In this document: positions 26,344 to 35,165 of the stretch, piece by piece | Numbering within the stretch: the first letter of the stretch is position 1 | How the letters are laid out: every line of letters begins with the position of its first letter | Assembly: GCF_016862975.1 (NCBI RefSeq) | Contig: NZ_BONZ01000075.1 | Span: 62,001-126,000, forward strand | Origin: Rugosimonospora africana | GTDB lineage: Bacteria > Actinomycetota > Actinomycetes > Mycobacteriales > Micromonosporaceae | DNA: 64,000 nt | Direction of reading: 5' to 3' | Program-made: the position numbers and the translations under genes | Notes under the pieces: model-generated | Seen by the model: only the letters and a program-made list of their open reading frames with translations | Databases searched by the model: none | Told to the model about the DNA's origin: nothing

Positions 26344-28194
26344 TCATCCGGCGATCTGCTTGCGGGCGGCGATTGTGGCGGCGAGCAGCATCTCATCCGC
26401 GCGCATCTCAGCGTCGTCGTCGCCGATATGCAGTCCCACTCTACGTCGGGAGGCGGCGATCCGGTCCAGCCGGTCGAGGATCGGCCGAGCGTGCGACCCC
26501 ATCGCGGTCAGAACCTGTAGCGCCTTGCGTCCGTACAGATCGTCGGACAGGTAGGCCGGCAGCGCATCGAGCAGTTCATCGGCTGCCGCGGGGCCTTCGT
26601 GCAGCCACAGTGCGCCGGCCGTCCCCAATTGCCCAAATCCGCGGGTCCGGAACAGGCTCCGCAGCTGCCTGTGTTGCCGGACGGTGAGTTCGCTGTGCTC
26701 GGCGAGCCAGGTCAGCAGCGCCGACGCGGTGCGGTCGCGGCGAAGTTCTGTTTGTCGCCTGGCGAGATACTGGTCGGCGACTGCCCGGTCCGACGTGATG
26801 TGGACAAGGGCGAGCGTGGCGCCTTGTGTCGGGTACTGCCGCAGGAGCGGGACCGCGGCTGCGGCGGCCGGGCCGATCCTTCCCAGGACGTAGATCGCGG
26901 AGTCCGGAGTGTCGTTTTCGGGCCCTTCGAGCTTGGCGATGAGTTCCGGCACTGCGGCGGCTGCGGCCGGACCGAAAGCGGCGAGCACCCGCATCGGCAG
27001 GCTCGGCGCGCACGAATCCGGCAGCGCGGCCAAGACTTGTCGGGCGGCGGCCACCGGCGCCTGTGGATCGGCGCCGGCTCGGGCGACCGCCCGGAACGCC
27101 TCGGCCAGGCGGGGTTCGTCGCTGCCGGAGAGCATGAGCCGGACCAGATGCGGCGCCGCTCGATGGTCGCCGACGCAGCCCAGCGCGATGGTCGCCGCCG
27201 CGCTGAGCTCAGCGTCGTCCAGCACCGCCGCGAGTTCGTCGGCGGCCAGCCGGGACGCGGTCAAGGACGCAACCACCGCGCGCAGCGCCGCCGACCGTAC
27301 CTCTGAAGGCTTATCTCTCAGCAGAGCGCTTAGCAGCGGCGTCAACCGGCCGGGCGCGGCGCGCCACTGACGCATCGCAGCGACCGCCATCCGTACGCCT
27401 TCGAGCCTGACCTGTGGGCTCTCGGCCGGGTCCGTCAGCCGTTGCACCCAGGCGTAACAGTCCTGCTCCCGGTCCAGGCCGGTTAACGCCAGCGCCCAGC
27501 GCTGGCCCGCAGTCAGCGAAAGACGGGATCCCGGCGCGTCGAGAACACCGATGGAAGCTTCAAGATCGGCGCGAACGGCGGCGTCGAGCGCCGGCCAGGC
27601 CGCCGATTCGTCCCTGCTAAAGGTGGCGATGGTGACCAAAAGCCGGATCGCGGCAACGGAGTCCGAGCGAAGGCGTTCCAGGACGGCTCGATGCCGCGAC
27701 ACCGGGGGCCGGATCAGCGCATCCACCAGGGCGATTCGGGCAACCGGATCGGACGAGGCGTTCAACGCCGTCATGGCCCGATCAGATCCAGCGGTATCCG
27801 CCAGCAACGTCGCGGCAGTTCGTCGCACCTGCGGATCCACGTCTCTGAGGGCCGGTTCGGCTGCGTCTGCCACCAGAGGCCAGTCGGAGATCTGGAAGCA
27901 CAATTGGTCGAGCAACGCGTAAACCGTCCGCCGCACCGAGAGACGGGGGTCGGTGGCGAAGGTCAGCAGGCGGCGAGTCAGCACACCATCCCGGTCAGCC
28001 TTGACCCCGTCAAAGATGTGTGACCGTACATCGCGGCCGGGCACCAGAACATCACCCGAGACGATGCCCGCTTCCAGCCATCCCCAGTCGCCAAAGGAGG
28101 ACACCTGCGCTGGGCCGTTCACTCTGCGAGGCGCGGGGCGCCCTTTCCGAACGTCACGAACCCGATCATCTCTCACCACGATCCCGGCGCGCAA
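26344..28194 (-). CDS. HEAT-repeat protein
   Basis: 616-residue soluble alpha-solenoid. At least eight HEAT-like helical pairs are visible, for example VRRTVYALLDQLCFQISDWP, DVDPQVRRTAATLLADTAGS, SEVRSAALRAVVASL and LSAAATIALGCVGDHRAAPH, with LAAFGPAAAAAVPELIAKLE repeated later as LGRIGPAAAAAVPLLRQYP. There is no signal peptide and no catalytic motif, so a scaffold or protein-binding role is likely. Start is TTG 28194; the first 30 residues are basic and may not be translated, so a downstream start is possible. A HEAT fragment sits 46 bases upstream. Confidence 0.8.
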   Translation of the reverse strand: MRAGIVVRDDRVRDVRKGRPAPRRVNGPAQVSSFGDWGWLEAGIVSGDVLVPGRDVRSHIFDGVKADRDGVLTRRLLTFATDPRLSVRRTVYALLDQLCFQISDWPLVADAAEPALRDVDPQVRRTAATLLADTAGSDRAMTALNASSDPVARIALVDALIRPPVSRHRAVLERLRSDSVAAIRLLVTIATFSRDESAAWPALDAAVRADLEASIGVLDAPGSRLSLTAGQRWALALTGLDREQDCYAWVQRLTDPAESPQVRLEGVRMAVAAMRQWRAAPGRLTPLLSALLRDKPSEVRSAALRAVVASLTASRLAADELAAVLDDAELSAAATIALGCVGDHRAAPHLVRLMLSGSDEPRLAEAFRAVARAGADPQAPVAAARQVLAALPDSCAPSLPMRVLAAFGPAAAAAVPELIAKLEGPENDTPDSAIYVLGRIGPAAAAAVPLLRQYPTQGATLALVHITSDRAVADQYLARRQTELRRDRTASALLTWLAEHSELTVRQHRQLRSLFRTRGFGQLGTAGALWLHEGPAAADELLDALPAYLSDDLYGRKALQVLTAMGSHARPILDRLDRIAASRRRVGLHIGDDDAEMRADEMLLAATIAARKQIAG

Positions 28195-28240
28195 CGTGAT
28201 CAGGTATCCGGTTCTCGGCTACTGAGCGGACGTTGGCTGT

Positions 28241-28519
28241 TCAGGTAGAGCTGTGGCGTTCCTGGATGCGGTCCAAGGCCACGTTGGCGTGTGTTCGCAC
28301 GGCCCGGTCTGGATCCTGGGTGAGGGCGACGATGAGTGGACGCGCGCCGGGCCAACCGCAGAGGCCCAGCGCGGTCGCCAGACCCGCCCGTACTGCGGCG
28401 GACTCGTCGGAGGCCAAGTTCTGCAGAGTCTCGGTCAGATTCGGGCAGGCGTTGCGAGCGAGGGTCACGGCGATCGCGGCGCGCACCTGCGGGTCAGGAT
28501 CGCCAGGTGGATCGCCGGT
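28241..28519 (-). pseudogene. C-terminal fragment of a HEAT-repeat gene
   Basis: About 90 codons in an open frame: GDPDPQVRAAIAVTLARNAC, SDESAAVRAGLATALGLCGW, DPDRAVRTHANVALDRIQ, then stop. These are two to three HEAT repeats. Upstream sequence runs straight into the response-regulator stop codon (28521), so the 5' part has been deleted. It may be the tail of a HEAT gene once located between the regulator and the present HEAT gene. Translation from GTG 28486 is possible. Confidence 0.6.
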
Positions 28520-28520
28520 C

Positions 28521-29174
28521 TTATTCGAGTGCCTCGTTCAGCGGGACGAGTCCCTGCTGCAGTCCGAAGATGGCCGCTTGGGTGCGGTCGGTGAGGTGCA
28601 GCTTGGCGAGGATGCTCGATACGTGCGCTTTGACCGTCTCCTCGGTGATCGCGAGAGCGCGGGCGATCTCCCGGTTGGATTTTCCGCGGGCCAGCAGCGT
28701 GAGGACCTGCGTCTCGCGCGGGGATAGGTGGTTCAGCGGGTCGCGCCGGGGACGAGTGTCGCGTACCTCGCGGACGAGCCGGGCCGCAGTCCGCGGGTCG
28801 AGCAGGCTCTCTCCGCGGGCTGCGGCTCGTACCGACGCGACGACGTGGTCGACGTCGGCGGTCTTCGGGAGGTACGCCAGGGCGCGCGCGCGTACCGCGG
28901 CGAGCAGGTGCTCGTCGGCGCTCGATGAGGTGAGCATCACCACCTCGGTCTCCGGCCTGTCGCGTTTAATCCGGGTGAGTACGTCCAGGCCGCTCGTACC
29001 GGGCATGAAAAGGTCCAGCAGCACCACGGTGGGCGCCAGGTTCTGGACCGCGGTGATCGCGCTTTCGCCGTCGGGGCACTCGGCGACGACCTCGATCCCG
29101 TCCTCCTGCTCGAGGAGGTACCGCAGCCCTTGGCGGACCACGTTGTGGTCGTCGACGATGAGTACCTTGATCAT
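28521..29174 (-). CDS. NarL/FixJ-type response regulator
   Basis: 217-residue two-component regulator. Receiver domain residues 1-118 with acidic pocket VDD (8-9), phosphoacceptor Asp54 in LLDLFMPG, LTSSS and Lys104 in YLPK. LuxR-type HTH at about 148-210 (LSPRETQVLTLLARGKSNRE, then EETVKAHVSSILAKL). The ATG at 29174 overlaps the kinase stop codon (ATGA), so the pair is translationally coupled. Its targets could include the neighbouring peptidase and ABC genes, which is inference. Confidence 0.95.
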   Translation of the reverse strand: MIKVLIVDDHNVVRQGLRYLLEQEDGIEVVAECPDGESAITAVQNLAPTVVLLDLFMPGTSGLDVLTRIKRDRPETEVVMLTSSSADEHLLAAVRARALAYLPKTADVDHVVASVRAAARGESLLDPRTAARLVREVRDTRPRRDPLNHLSPRETQVLTLLARGKSNREIARALAITEETVKAHVSSILAKLHLTDRTQAAIFGLQQGLVPLNEALE

Positions 29175-30730
29175 GGTGTGGGCCCCAGTGTGATCCGTAC
29201 GGTGGTTCCGTTGCCGGGCGTGGACTCCAGGTGCAGTTGGCCGCCCAGTTCGGCCACCCTTTCGCGCATCAGGTCCAAACCCATCCCGTGGCGCTGGCCG
29301 GCCCGGACCGGATCGAAGCCGGTACCGTCGTCGCTGACCGACAGCACCACCCGGCCGCCGCCCGCGTCGCGTGTCCGCAGCACCACTCGGGAAGGCCGGG
29401 CGTGCTTGACCGCGTTGGCCAGTGCCTCCTGCACCACGCGCAGCACGGCCGGTTCGGCGGCCGGGTCCAGCTCGATCGGTTCCAGGTCGGCCTCGACCGC
29501 GATGCCCAGCCGGTCGCGGTAGGCGCGGCACAGCTCGTCCAGGGCGGGTAGCAGTCCGGCGTCGCGCAATGCGACCGGTCGCAGCTCCAGTAGCAGCGCC
29601 TGCATCTCGTGCAGGGTGCCGGACACGGTGTGCTCCATGGCCTCGACGCGTGGGTACAGCGGGGAGTCGGCGGGCAGCGTCCGACGCAGGCCGCCCGCGA
29701 GCAGGCGCAGCGAGAAGAGGTCCTGGGAGATCGAGTCGTGCAGTTCCCGGGCGATGCGGGCACGTTCGCTGGCGCCGGCCAGCGCCCGCTCGGTCGCCAT
29801 CGCGTCGGCCAGCCGTTCGGCCATCTGGTTGAAGCCCGTCTCCAGCTGTGCGACTTCGTCGCGGCCGGAGACGGGTACCCGCCGTTGATAGTCGCCGTCA
29901 GCGACCGCAGCGGTGCTGGTCGCGAGGTGCTGCAGCCGACCCAGCAGCCGCCGGGTGGACAGCAGCCCGAACACCGCGCCTACGGGCAGCGCTCCGAGGA
30001 GTACCAGCAGCCCGATGCCCAGCTGCGCGGACAGGTTCGTCCAGATGCCTGGGCCTTGGCTGGCCGTTGCCGCAAGCTTGGCCGCGGCCGGGATCTGCAC
30101 GTACACGGCGCCCACGGCCCCCGCAAGGTGGGCGCTTTCCGTGCCGGTCGACGTCCCGGCTGGGGTCGCATACACCGGGACGACGGCCCACAACACCTCG
30201 GCACCGGACACCGCGCTCCGCCCGGAGTAGCCCTTCCGGCTGTCCCGGAGCTTGGCAATGATGCCGCCTGGGAGCGGTCCAACGCCGTTGCCGCCGATTT
30301 CGCCGCCGGGCGGGTACCGGGCCGGGTACGAGCTGCTGACGATGCGTCCCTTCGGGTCGGCGAGCAGCGCCATGGACATCGGGGCGCCGCTGTGCTGGGC
30401 GGTCGGCGTGTAGGGGATGCGCACCCCGGCACCGTCCGGTGTGGCCTGCGCCTGACCGGGTGGCAGCCGCAGGCCGGGATCGCCTACCGGGAACTGGCCA
30501 GCATCCGGCAGCCGTCCCAACCGTGTGGCGATCTGGCCGGCGCTGGCCGCGAGATCGTGTGCGGTTACGTTGACCAGCAGGGTACGCGCGTCCCGGCCGC
30601 CCAGCAGGCCGGGCACGACGAGCACCAGCACCACGGCCTCCACCACGGCGACAGCCGCGATGGTCACCAGCACGTACGAGCCGGCCATCTTGGCCCGCAG
30701 GCCCCACCGCTTACCCATCCGGCTCACCAT
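29171..30730 (-). CDS. NarL-family sensor histidine kinase
   Basis: 519-residue membrane kinase: helix one at about 12-42 (VLVTIAAVAVVEAVVLVLVV), an extracytoplasmic sensor of about 170 residues, helix two near 235-260 (LGIGLLVLLGALPVGAVFGL), a HAMP linker (RLQHLATSTAAVADGDYQRR), a HisKA_3 box with RIARELHDSISQDLFSLRL (His is the phosphorylation site), and an HATPase domain with EALANAVKHA, DDGTGFD and GMGLDLMRERVAELGG. It pairs with the downstream regulator. The signal is unknown. ATG 30730 is used; MGK at 30718 is an alternative. Confidence 0.93.
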   Translation of the reverse strand: MVSRMGKRWGLRAKMAGSYVLVTIAAVAVVEAVVLVLVVPGLLGGRDARTLLVNVTAHDLAASAGQIATRLGRLPDAGQFPVGDPGLRLPPGQAQATPDGAGVRIPYTPTAQHSGAPMSMALLADPKGRIVSSSYPARYPPGGEIGGNGVGPLPGGIIAKLRDSRKGYSGRSAVSGAEVLWAVVPVYATPAGTSTGTESAHLAGAVGAVYVQIPAAAKLAATASQGPGIWTNLSAQLGIGLLVLLGALPVGAVFGLLSTRRLLGRLQHLATSTAAVADGDYQRRVPVSGRDEVAQLETGFNQMAERLADAMATERALAGASERARIARELHDSISQDLFSLRLLAGGLRRTLPADSPLYPRVEAMEHTVSGTLHEMQALLLELRPVALRDAGLLPALDELCRAYRDRLGIAVEADLEPIELDPAAEPAVLRVVQEALANAVKHARPSRVVLRTRDAGGGRVVLSVSDDGTGFDPVRAGQRHGMGLDLMRERVAELGGQLHLESTPGNGTTVRITLGPTP

Positions 30731-30769
30731 ATGGCGCGTGACCAGGGGCGTGTCCGCGCACGTCGGGTA

Positions 30770-30885
30770 CTACGCGGCGCATCGGTCCCGGGAACGGGCC
30801 GCGCGCAGCGCCGAGTACCGGCCCGCCACCGTTGCGATGACGAGCGCGGCGGCCAAACCCGGGGCCCAACGCGAGGGGGGCTGCC
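30770..30885 (-). pseudogene. Possible relic of an FtsX-type ABC permease C-terminus
   Basis: A short minus-strand frame reads APGLAAALVIATVAGRYSAL, RAARSRDRC, stop. It resembles the last membrane helix and RAA motif that end FtsX/MacB permeases. No upstream permease sequence is found. 30731-31118 otherwise holds no gene, only the probable promoter of the two-component operon. Confidence 0.3.
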
Positions 30886-31118
30886 AGGCGTGCGTTCACC
30901 ATGCTGCTCCTTTGGTCGGCTGATGGGACGGAAGGCGGCGGCCAAGACGCGACACCAGTGGTCGGGCGTTTCGTGTATCGCCGTGTCGGCCTGCGAATCC
31001 AGGAGCCGGCGGCATTGCGGCCGCCCGAGCTCGGCCTGCTGGCCGGGCCACGTACGTGGTACATCGATGTTGACGTCGCCGCGCTGCCGGGTCGGTATGG
31101 CCCGGCAGCGCGGTCTGG

Positions 31119-32429
31119 TCAGGCGCCGGAGCCGACCGGGTGCGCCAACAGCGGGACGAGATACTGGGCGTTGAGGCTGCCCCAGCCGGTGACCGGATCC
31201 CAGCCGGGTCCCGCGTTGTAGCCGACGATGACGCCGGTCGGCGATAGCACCGAGTTGTCGCCGGTGACCACGTCGTGGAAGGCCCGGTGGTAGGCGGGGC
31301 CGCTGGCGATGCCGTAGATGGCGGGGTTGACGAAGCCGAGGTGCTGGCGGGCCTCCTGGTCGGCCAGGGTGATCACGCCTGCCCACAGCGGGGTGGCAGC
31401 GCTGGTGCCGGGGGCCGGCCGGAATTCGCCGTCGCTGTACTCCAGGGCCATGGCGGTGGCGGAGTCCGCGTTGGCGGCCACGTCGGGTACGCCGCGCGTA
31501 ACGCCGGTCCGGGCGACTCCGTCCTGGTAGGCCGGCCTGGGGAACAGAGTGCTGTAGCCGCCGCCGGAGGCGTCATCGCCACCGTTCCAGGCCATCTCGC
31601 CCAGGTAAGTGCCAGACGGCCTGGCCGCGTCCAGGATGGTGCCGCCGACTCCGAGCACCAGCGGGTCGGAGGCGGGCAGGCTGACCTGTTTCGGTGGGCC
31701 GGCGTCGCTGATCGCCCCGGCGTCGCCGGAGGAGGCGACAACCGTCACGTCGTGGTCGCGGGCCTGCTGCAGCGCCGCGTGCATCTGAGCCACCTCGGCG
31801 TTGGTGAGGAAGTGTTCACCGACGCTGGCGCTGATCGAGACCACCGCGGCGTGCCGGGCGACGCCGGCCTGGATCACCTGGGTGATCGCGGCGGCGAAGC
31901 TCGCGCTGCTCGCGGTCACATCGTGGGGTACCAGGACGACGTCGAGGGTGGCACCGGGCGCGATCGCGTGCAGCATCTCGGTATCCGTGACTTCCTCGTC
32001 GCCAGCGAGGTAGGGCGTCGCGGCCTGGGCGATGGTATTCACGACCTGGAGGTTTGCCGGGGGCAGGTCGAACGTGTTGTCGAACGCGGCCAGGTCCTGG
32101 CGGATATCCATGGACGGCGGGGCGGCGGCCGGTTCGGGTCCTACGACCACGGTCTCGCCACTTCCGTCGATTCCCTGGCTGAGCAGCGGCGCGACGCCGT
32201 AGGCCAGCTCATACGCCTGCGGGCTGTAGCACGGTGCCAGCTTCACCCCGGGCGGCGCGCAATTTATCGCTGTCCCCGCGGCCGAGGATGTGGCCGTGCC
32301 GCCGGTTGCGGCAGCAGCCGGGAACGCGGCGGCCAGGCAAGCCACCAGGGGCGCGGCGGCCAGCCACCGGCGCGGCCGCCGGACTGGTGGCCGTGCGGTG
32401 TGTGTTCGGTGCCGGGTGATCCAGTTCAT
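31119..32429 (-). CDS. Secreted S53 (sedolisin) family peptidase
   Basis: 436-residue serine-carboxyl peptidase. Signal peptide: basic residues 6-21, hydrophobic core 23-42 ending AAAATG. The S53 catalytic set is complete: Glu145 and Asp149 in DEEVTDTEM, the oxyanion-hole Asp236 in ASSGDAG, Ser343 in PGTSAATPLWAG, and a C-terminal calcium site in WDPVTGWG (411-417). The pro-kumamolisin activation domain of about 150 residues that most family members carry is missing; the catalytic domain follows the signal almost directly. Start ATG 32429 has AGAGGA upstream. It lies between the two-component genes and an ABC exporter on the same strand. Confidence 0.9.
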   Translation of the reverse strand: MNWITRHRTHTARPPVRRPRRWLAAAPLVACLAAAFPAAAATGGTATSSAAGTAINCAPPGVKLAPCYSPQAYELAYGVAPLLSQGIDGSGETVVVGPEPAAAPPSMDIRQDLAAFDNTFDLPPANLQVVNTIAQAATPYLAGDEEVTDTEMLHAIAPGATLDVVLVPHDVTASSASFAAAITQVIQAGVARHAAVVSISASVGEHFLTNAEVAQMHAALQQARDHDVTVVASSGDAGAISDAGPPKQVSLPASDPLVLGVGGTILDAARPSGTYLGEMAWNGGDDASGGGYSTLFPRPAYQDGVARTGVTRGVPDVAANADSATAMALEYSDGEFRPAPGTSAATPLWAGVITLADQEARQHLGFVNPAIYGIASGPAYHRAFHDVVTGDNSVLSPTGVIVGYNAGPGWDPVTGWGSLNAQYLVPLLAHPVGSGA

Positions 32430-32610
32430 GTGTATCGCGTTTCCTCTCATGTGGATGTTGGCAGATCCGCCATGCGGCAGACCTGGGGTGTGGTGGCAGC
32501 CGGCAGGTCAGCACGCCGGGTTGCCGGGCTGCCAACCGGAGGGGCGGATGTGCCGCTGCCGCTGCACGGCTGCTCCCTGGCGATCTGTGGCGGCCGCATC
32601 GCGGGACGCG

Positions 32611-33642
32611 TCAGCTGGCCCGGCGGCGGACCAACCAGACGGCCACGGCGATCAGCAGCACTGACAGCGCGAGCAGCCAGCCGCCCTCGATCCACTGGAA
32701 TGGCCAGAACCGGCCAGCCGGCTGGTAGCTCGTCCACTGCGTGTAGCCGTGCTGGACGAAGCACTGCCAGATCGTTCCCGGCGACGGCTTGCTAAACCCC
32801 GCCGTGGGCAGGGGGCAGATCTGCATGGCGAGGCCAACAGGGGGCCGGCCGGCGAAGACGAACCTGCCGCCCTTGGTCCACCACTGGCTCATGATCCACC
32901 CGGAACTGGGCACGTTCAGGTTGCTGGTGACCAGTGGCGCCGCGTAGTGCTGGCGCAGGAACACGCCGACCGCGAGGGCGAAGCCGACGTAGGCGGCCAG
33001 GGCGGCGGCAATTGCGGGGACGACCCGGCGGATAAGCATGCCGGCCAGGGCGCCGATCGCGAAGGAGGCCAGCGTCCAGGCGGCGAACGCGACCCCACGC
33101 AGGTCGAAGACGATGGGAGCGAGCGGGGTCTGGTTGCCGTCGGCGAACAGCGGCTGGACGTACCAGGAGAACAGCACGCTCAACGCCCCGGCGGCGACCG
33201 CCACCGCGATCGCGAGCGGCACCAGCTTGGCCAGCGTCCAGCGCCACCGGCCGAAGCCCTGGGTCCAGGTGTACCGGAAGGTGCCGGTCTCCAGCTCCCG
33301 CGCCAGTACCGGTGCGCCGACGAACGCCCCGATCAGCGCGGGCACCGCCTGCAGCAGGAACTCGGCTGCCTGCGCCCTTGAGCCGTAGGTGTCGTTGAAG
33401 TTGCTGATTGCCTCCTGGCAGGCAAGTGAGCTTGCCGGGTGGCAGGCTGCCACAGCGATCCAGGCGTGGTGCAGCGCAAGACCGGCGAGCCACAGGTACA
33501 CCGCCAGCACGCCCAGCGGCACGGCCACGCCGGCCAGCACGGTCCGGTGCTGCCGCCAGGTGACCCAGGCCATCCGCCGCCACGACACCGGCCGCAGACG
33601 CGCGTCCTCCTCGGCACGGGCGGGCAGGGTCGGCGCGGTCAT
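32611..33642 (-). CDS. ABC transporter permease
   Basis: 343-residue membrane protein with six likely helices: AVPLGVLAVYLWLAGLALHH, ALIGAFVGAPVLA, LVPLAIAVAVAAGALSVLFSW, LASFAIGALAGMLI, a helix from AAALAAYVGFALAVGVF, and a C-terminal WLLALSVLLIAVAVWLVRR. ELETGTFRYTWTQG is the typical ABC-2 exporter signature after helix two. Its ATG overlaps the ATPase stop (ATGA). It probably exports a lipid, peptide or drug; the substrate is not predictable. Confidence 0.88.
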   Translation of the reverse strand: MTAPTLPARAEEDARLRPVSWRRMAWVTWRQHRTVLAGVAVPLGVLAVYLWLAGLALHHAWIAVAACHPASSLACQEAISNFNDTYGSRAQAAEFLLQAVPALIGAFVGAPVLARELETGTFRYTWTQGFGRWRWTLAKLVPLAIAVAVAAGALSVLFSWYVQPLFADGNQTPLAPIVFDLRGVAFAAWTLASFAIGALAGMLIRRVVPAIAAALAAYVGFALAVGVFLRQHYAAPLVTSNLNVPSSGWIMSQWWTKGGRFVFAGRPPVGLAMQICPLPTAGFSKPSPGTIWQCFVQHGYTQWTSYQPAGRFWPFQWIEGGWLLALSVLLIAVAVWLVRRRAS

Positions 33643-34535
33643 TTCGCCACCTCCGACGATTCGGCGTCCAGGCCGGGCAGCGCCGCGGCGGCGGGCTCGC
33701 GCAGGTAGGCCAGGGCGAGTTCTTCCAGGCCGACCGGTTGCGCCTGCCAGCCCGGCGGGACCGGGTCGTCGGCACCGGCACGGACCAGCAGGTGGGCCTG
33801 GGCCTCGGCACGGTGTACATGCACCACCGGTCGTTCGGAATATCTGCCTGCCTCGCCAGTCGGGCCGGTGAGCATGCGGTGCGAGCCGAGTAGGTCGTCA
33901 ACCTCCCCGGCTACCTGCACCCGGCCCCTCGAGAGCAGGATGAGGTAGTTGGCCACCCGCTCAAGGTCGGCCAGCACATGCGAGGACAGCAGCACCGACA
34001 CGCCATCGTCGGCCGCCGCCGCCACCGTAGCCATGAAGTCGTGCCGGGCAACCGGGTCGAGCATCGCCACCGGTTCATCCAGCACGAGCAGCCGCGGCCG
34101 GCGAGCCAGCGCCAGGGTCAGCGCGAGCTGCGCCTGCTGGCCGCCGGACAGCCTGCCCGCCCTCCGGTTGCGCGGGATATCCAGCTCGGCCAGCCGGGCC
34201 TCGGCATATGCCTGGTCGAAGCGCCGGTTCAGGTTGCGGGTCAGGTGCAGCATGTCCGCAACGGACAGGTTCTTGTGGACCGGCGTGCCCTGCGCGACAA
34301 ACGCGATGCCGTCCAACGCGACCGGCGACCCGGCCGGCCGACCGCCCAGCACAGTGACGGCACCCGTGCTTGGTTGCGCCAAGCCGACGGCTAGGTTCAG
34401 CAGGGTGGTCTTGCCGGCGCCATTCGGGCCGATCAGCGCGGCCAAGTAACCGGCGGGGATCGCCAGCGTGCACTCGCGCAGCGCCCAAGTGCGGCCGTAC
34501 CGCTTGCCCAGACCGCTGGCCTCCATGACGTTCAT
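33639..34535 (-). CDS. ABC transporter ATP-binding protein
   Basis: 298-residue nucleotide-binding subunit with Walker A GPNGAGKTT, Q-loop VAQGTPVHKNL, signature LSGGQQAQ, Walker B LLVLDEPVAMLD and H-loop SSH. The C-terminal 90 residues form an accessory domain with no known motif. The start is ATG 34535 (MNVMEASGLGKRYG). Genes of this exporter type usually follow a GntR or similar regulator, but here the sequence upstream of the start shows none, suggesting that a deletion has reached close to the gene. It forms an operon with the permease. Confidence 0.92.
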   Translation of the reverse strand: MNVMEASGLGKRYGRTWALRECTLAIPAGYLAALIGPNGAGKTTLLNLAVGLAQPSTGAVTVLGGRPAGSPVALDGIAFVAQGTPVHKNLSVADMLHLTRNLNRRFDQAYAEARLAELDIPRNRRAGRLSGGQQAQLALTLALARRPRLLVLDEPVAMLDPVARHDFMATVAAAADDGVSVLLSSHVLADLERVANYLILLSRGRVQVAGEVDDLLGSHRMLTGPTGEAGRYSERPVVHVHRAEAQAHLLVRAGADDPVPPGWQAQPVGLEELALAYLREPAAAALPGLDAESSEVAK

Positions 34536-34858
34536 GCGACGCGCCCCGTCACGCCGCACGCCGTGCCGTCGCAGTCACCCCAGGCGCCGCGGCGCTCGTA
34601 GAAATCCATCCTCGCGGCGGTTCCCCCGCCGCCCGAACACACCCACACGATGTCTCCCTCAGCACCGCGGACCTCCCGCGATCGCCGCATCCGACGCTCG
34701 CAGCCACCGGGCTCGGGCACATCACCACGAAGTGGGGGGCGCCGTTCCCCTTTCGAGGAATGCGGTGTCCCGGGAAGGTCGGACGGCACACCGCGGAGCA
34801 GGAAGCCGCCGCAGAACGCCTGCGCCCACCCTCGGCGGGCACTGATACCTCCAAACGC

Positions 34859-34981
34859 GGACATCTTGAATTTTGCAGTTCTTTGGCATACCGCCGAACG
34901 AGGCAGTCAGAGCTGCCATCCAAGCCATCTGCAAAATTACTTCGTGCCATTTGGAGAACTATTGTCCGATTCGAGATGTCC
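34859..34981. other. Nested inverted repeats in AT-richer DNA
   Basis: GGACATCTTGAAT (34859-34871) and ATTCGAGATGTCC (34969-34981) pair at 12 of 13 positions. Inside, AATTTTGCAG (34869-34878) and CTGCAAAATT (34929-34938) are perfect. The base composition is clearly lower in G+C than the flanks. No gene is supported in 34536-35700. This may be the arm region of a recombinase attachment site or the end of a lost insertion. Confidence 0.55.
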
Positions 34982-35004
34982 ACTTCATGGCGGTTCAGCC
35001 TCGA

Positions 35005-35032
35005 CGCAGGTTCGAATCCTCCCGGGGGCACA
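35005..35032 (+). other. tRNA 3'-end-like fragment (T-arm and acceptor strand)
   Basis: GCAGG-TTCGAAT-CCTCC has the T-stem and invariant TTCGAAT loop of a tRNA, with one stem mismatch, and is followed by CGGGGGCACA, which looks like an acceptor 3' strand. The end resembles actinobacterial tRNA-Arg (GCAGGTTCGAATCCTGCCGGGGGCAC). No D-arm or anticodon arm lies upstream, so it is not a complete tRNA. Such 3' fragments are typical scars of element integration into tRNA genes. Confidence 0.5.
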
Positions 35033-35091
35033 AGATTGCGACATCGAGTGACTACTATCATTTCTGGTCAACGCCAGGTTTGAGTGTCGCA

Positions 35092-35120
35092 ACCTTGTTG
35101 CCAGTAGCTGGCAACAAGGT
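35092..35120. other. Perfect 13-bp inverted repeat
   Basis: ACCTTGTTGCCAG-TAG-CTGGCAACAAGGT. There is no T-tract, so it is more likely a protein-binding or recombination site than a terminator. It lies between the two T-arm-like segments. A second pair, TTGCGACA (35036-35043) and TGTCGCAA (35085-35092), flanks its left side. Confidence 0.7.
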
Positions 35121-35140
35121 GTCTACGCAGGTCACGGATG

Positions 35141-35165
35141 CGCAGGTTCGAATCACCTCTCAGGC
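35141..35165 (+). other. Second tRNA T-arm-like fragment
   Basis: CGCAGGTTCGAATC recurs here exactly as at 35005-35018 (14 identical bases, 136 bp apart), followed by ACCTCTCAGGCAG. The 3' strand of the stem is not complementary, so it is a degenerate or chimeric copy. Together with the first it would make a direct repeat of the kind left by site-specific integration. Confidence 0.4.
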
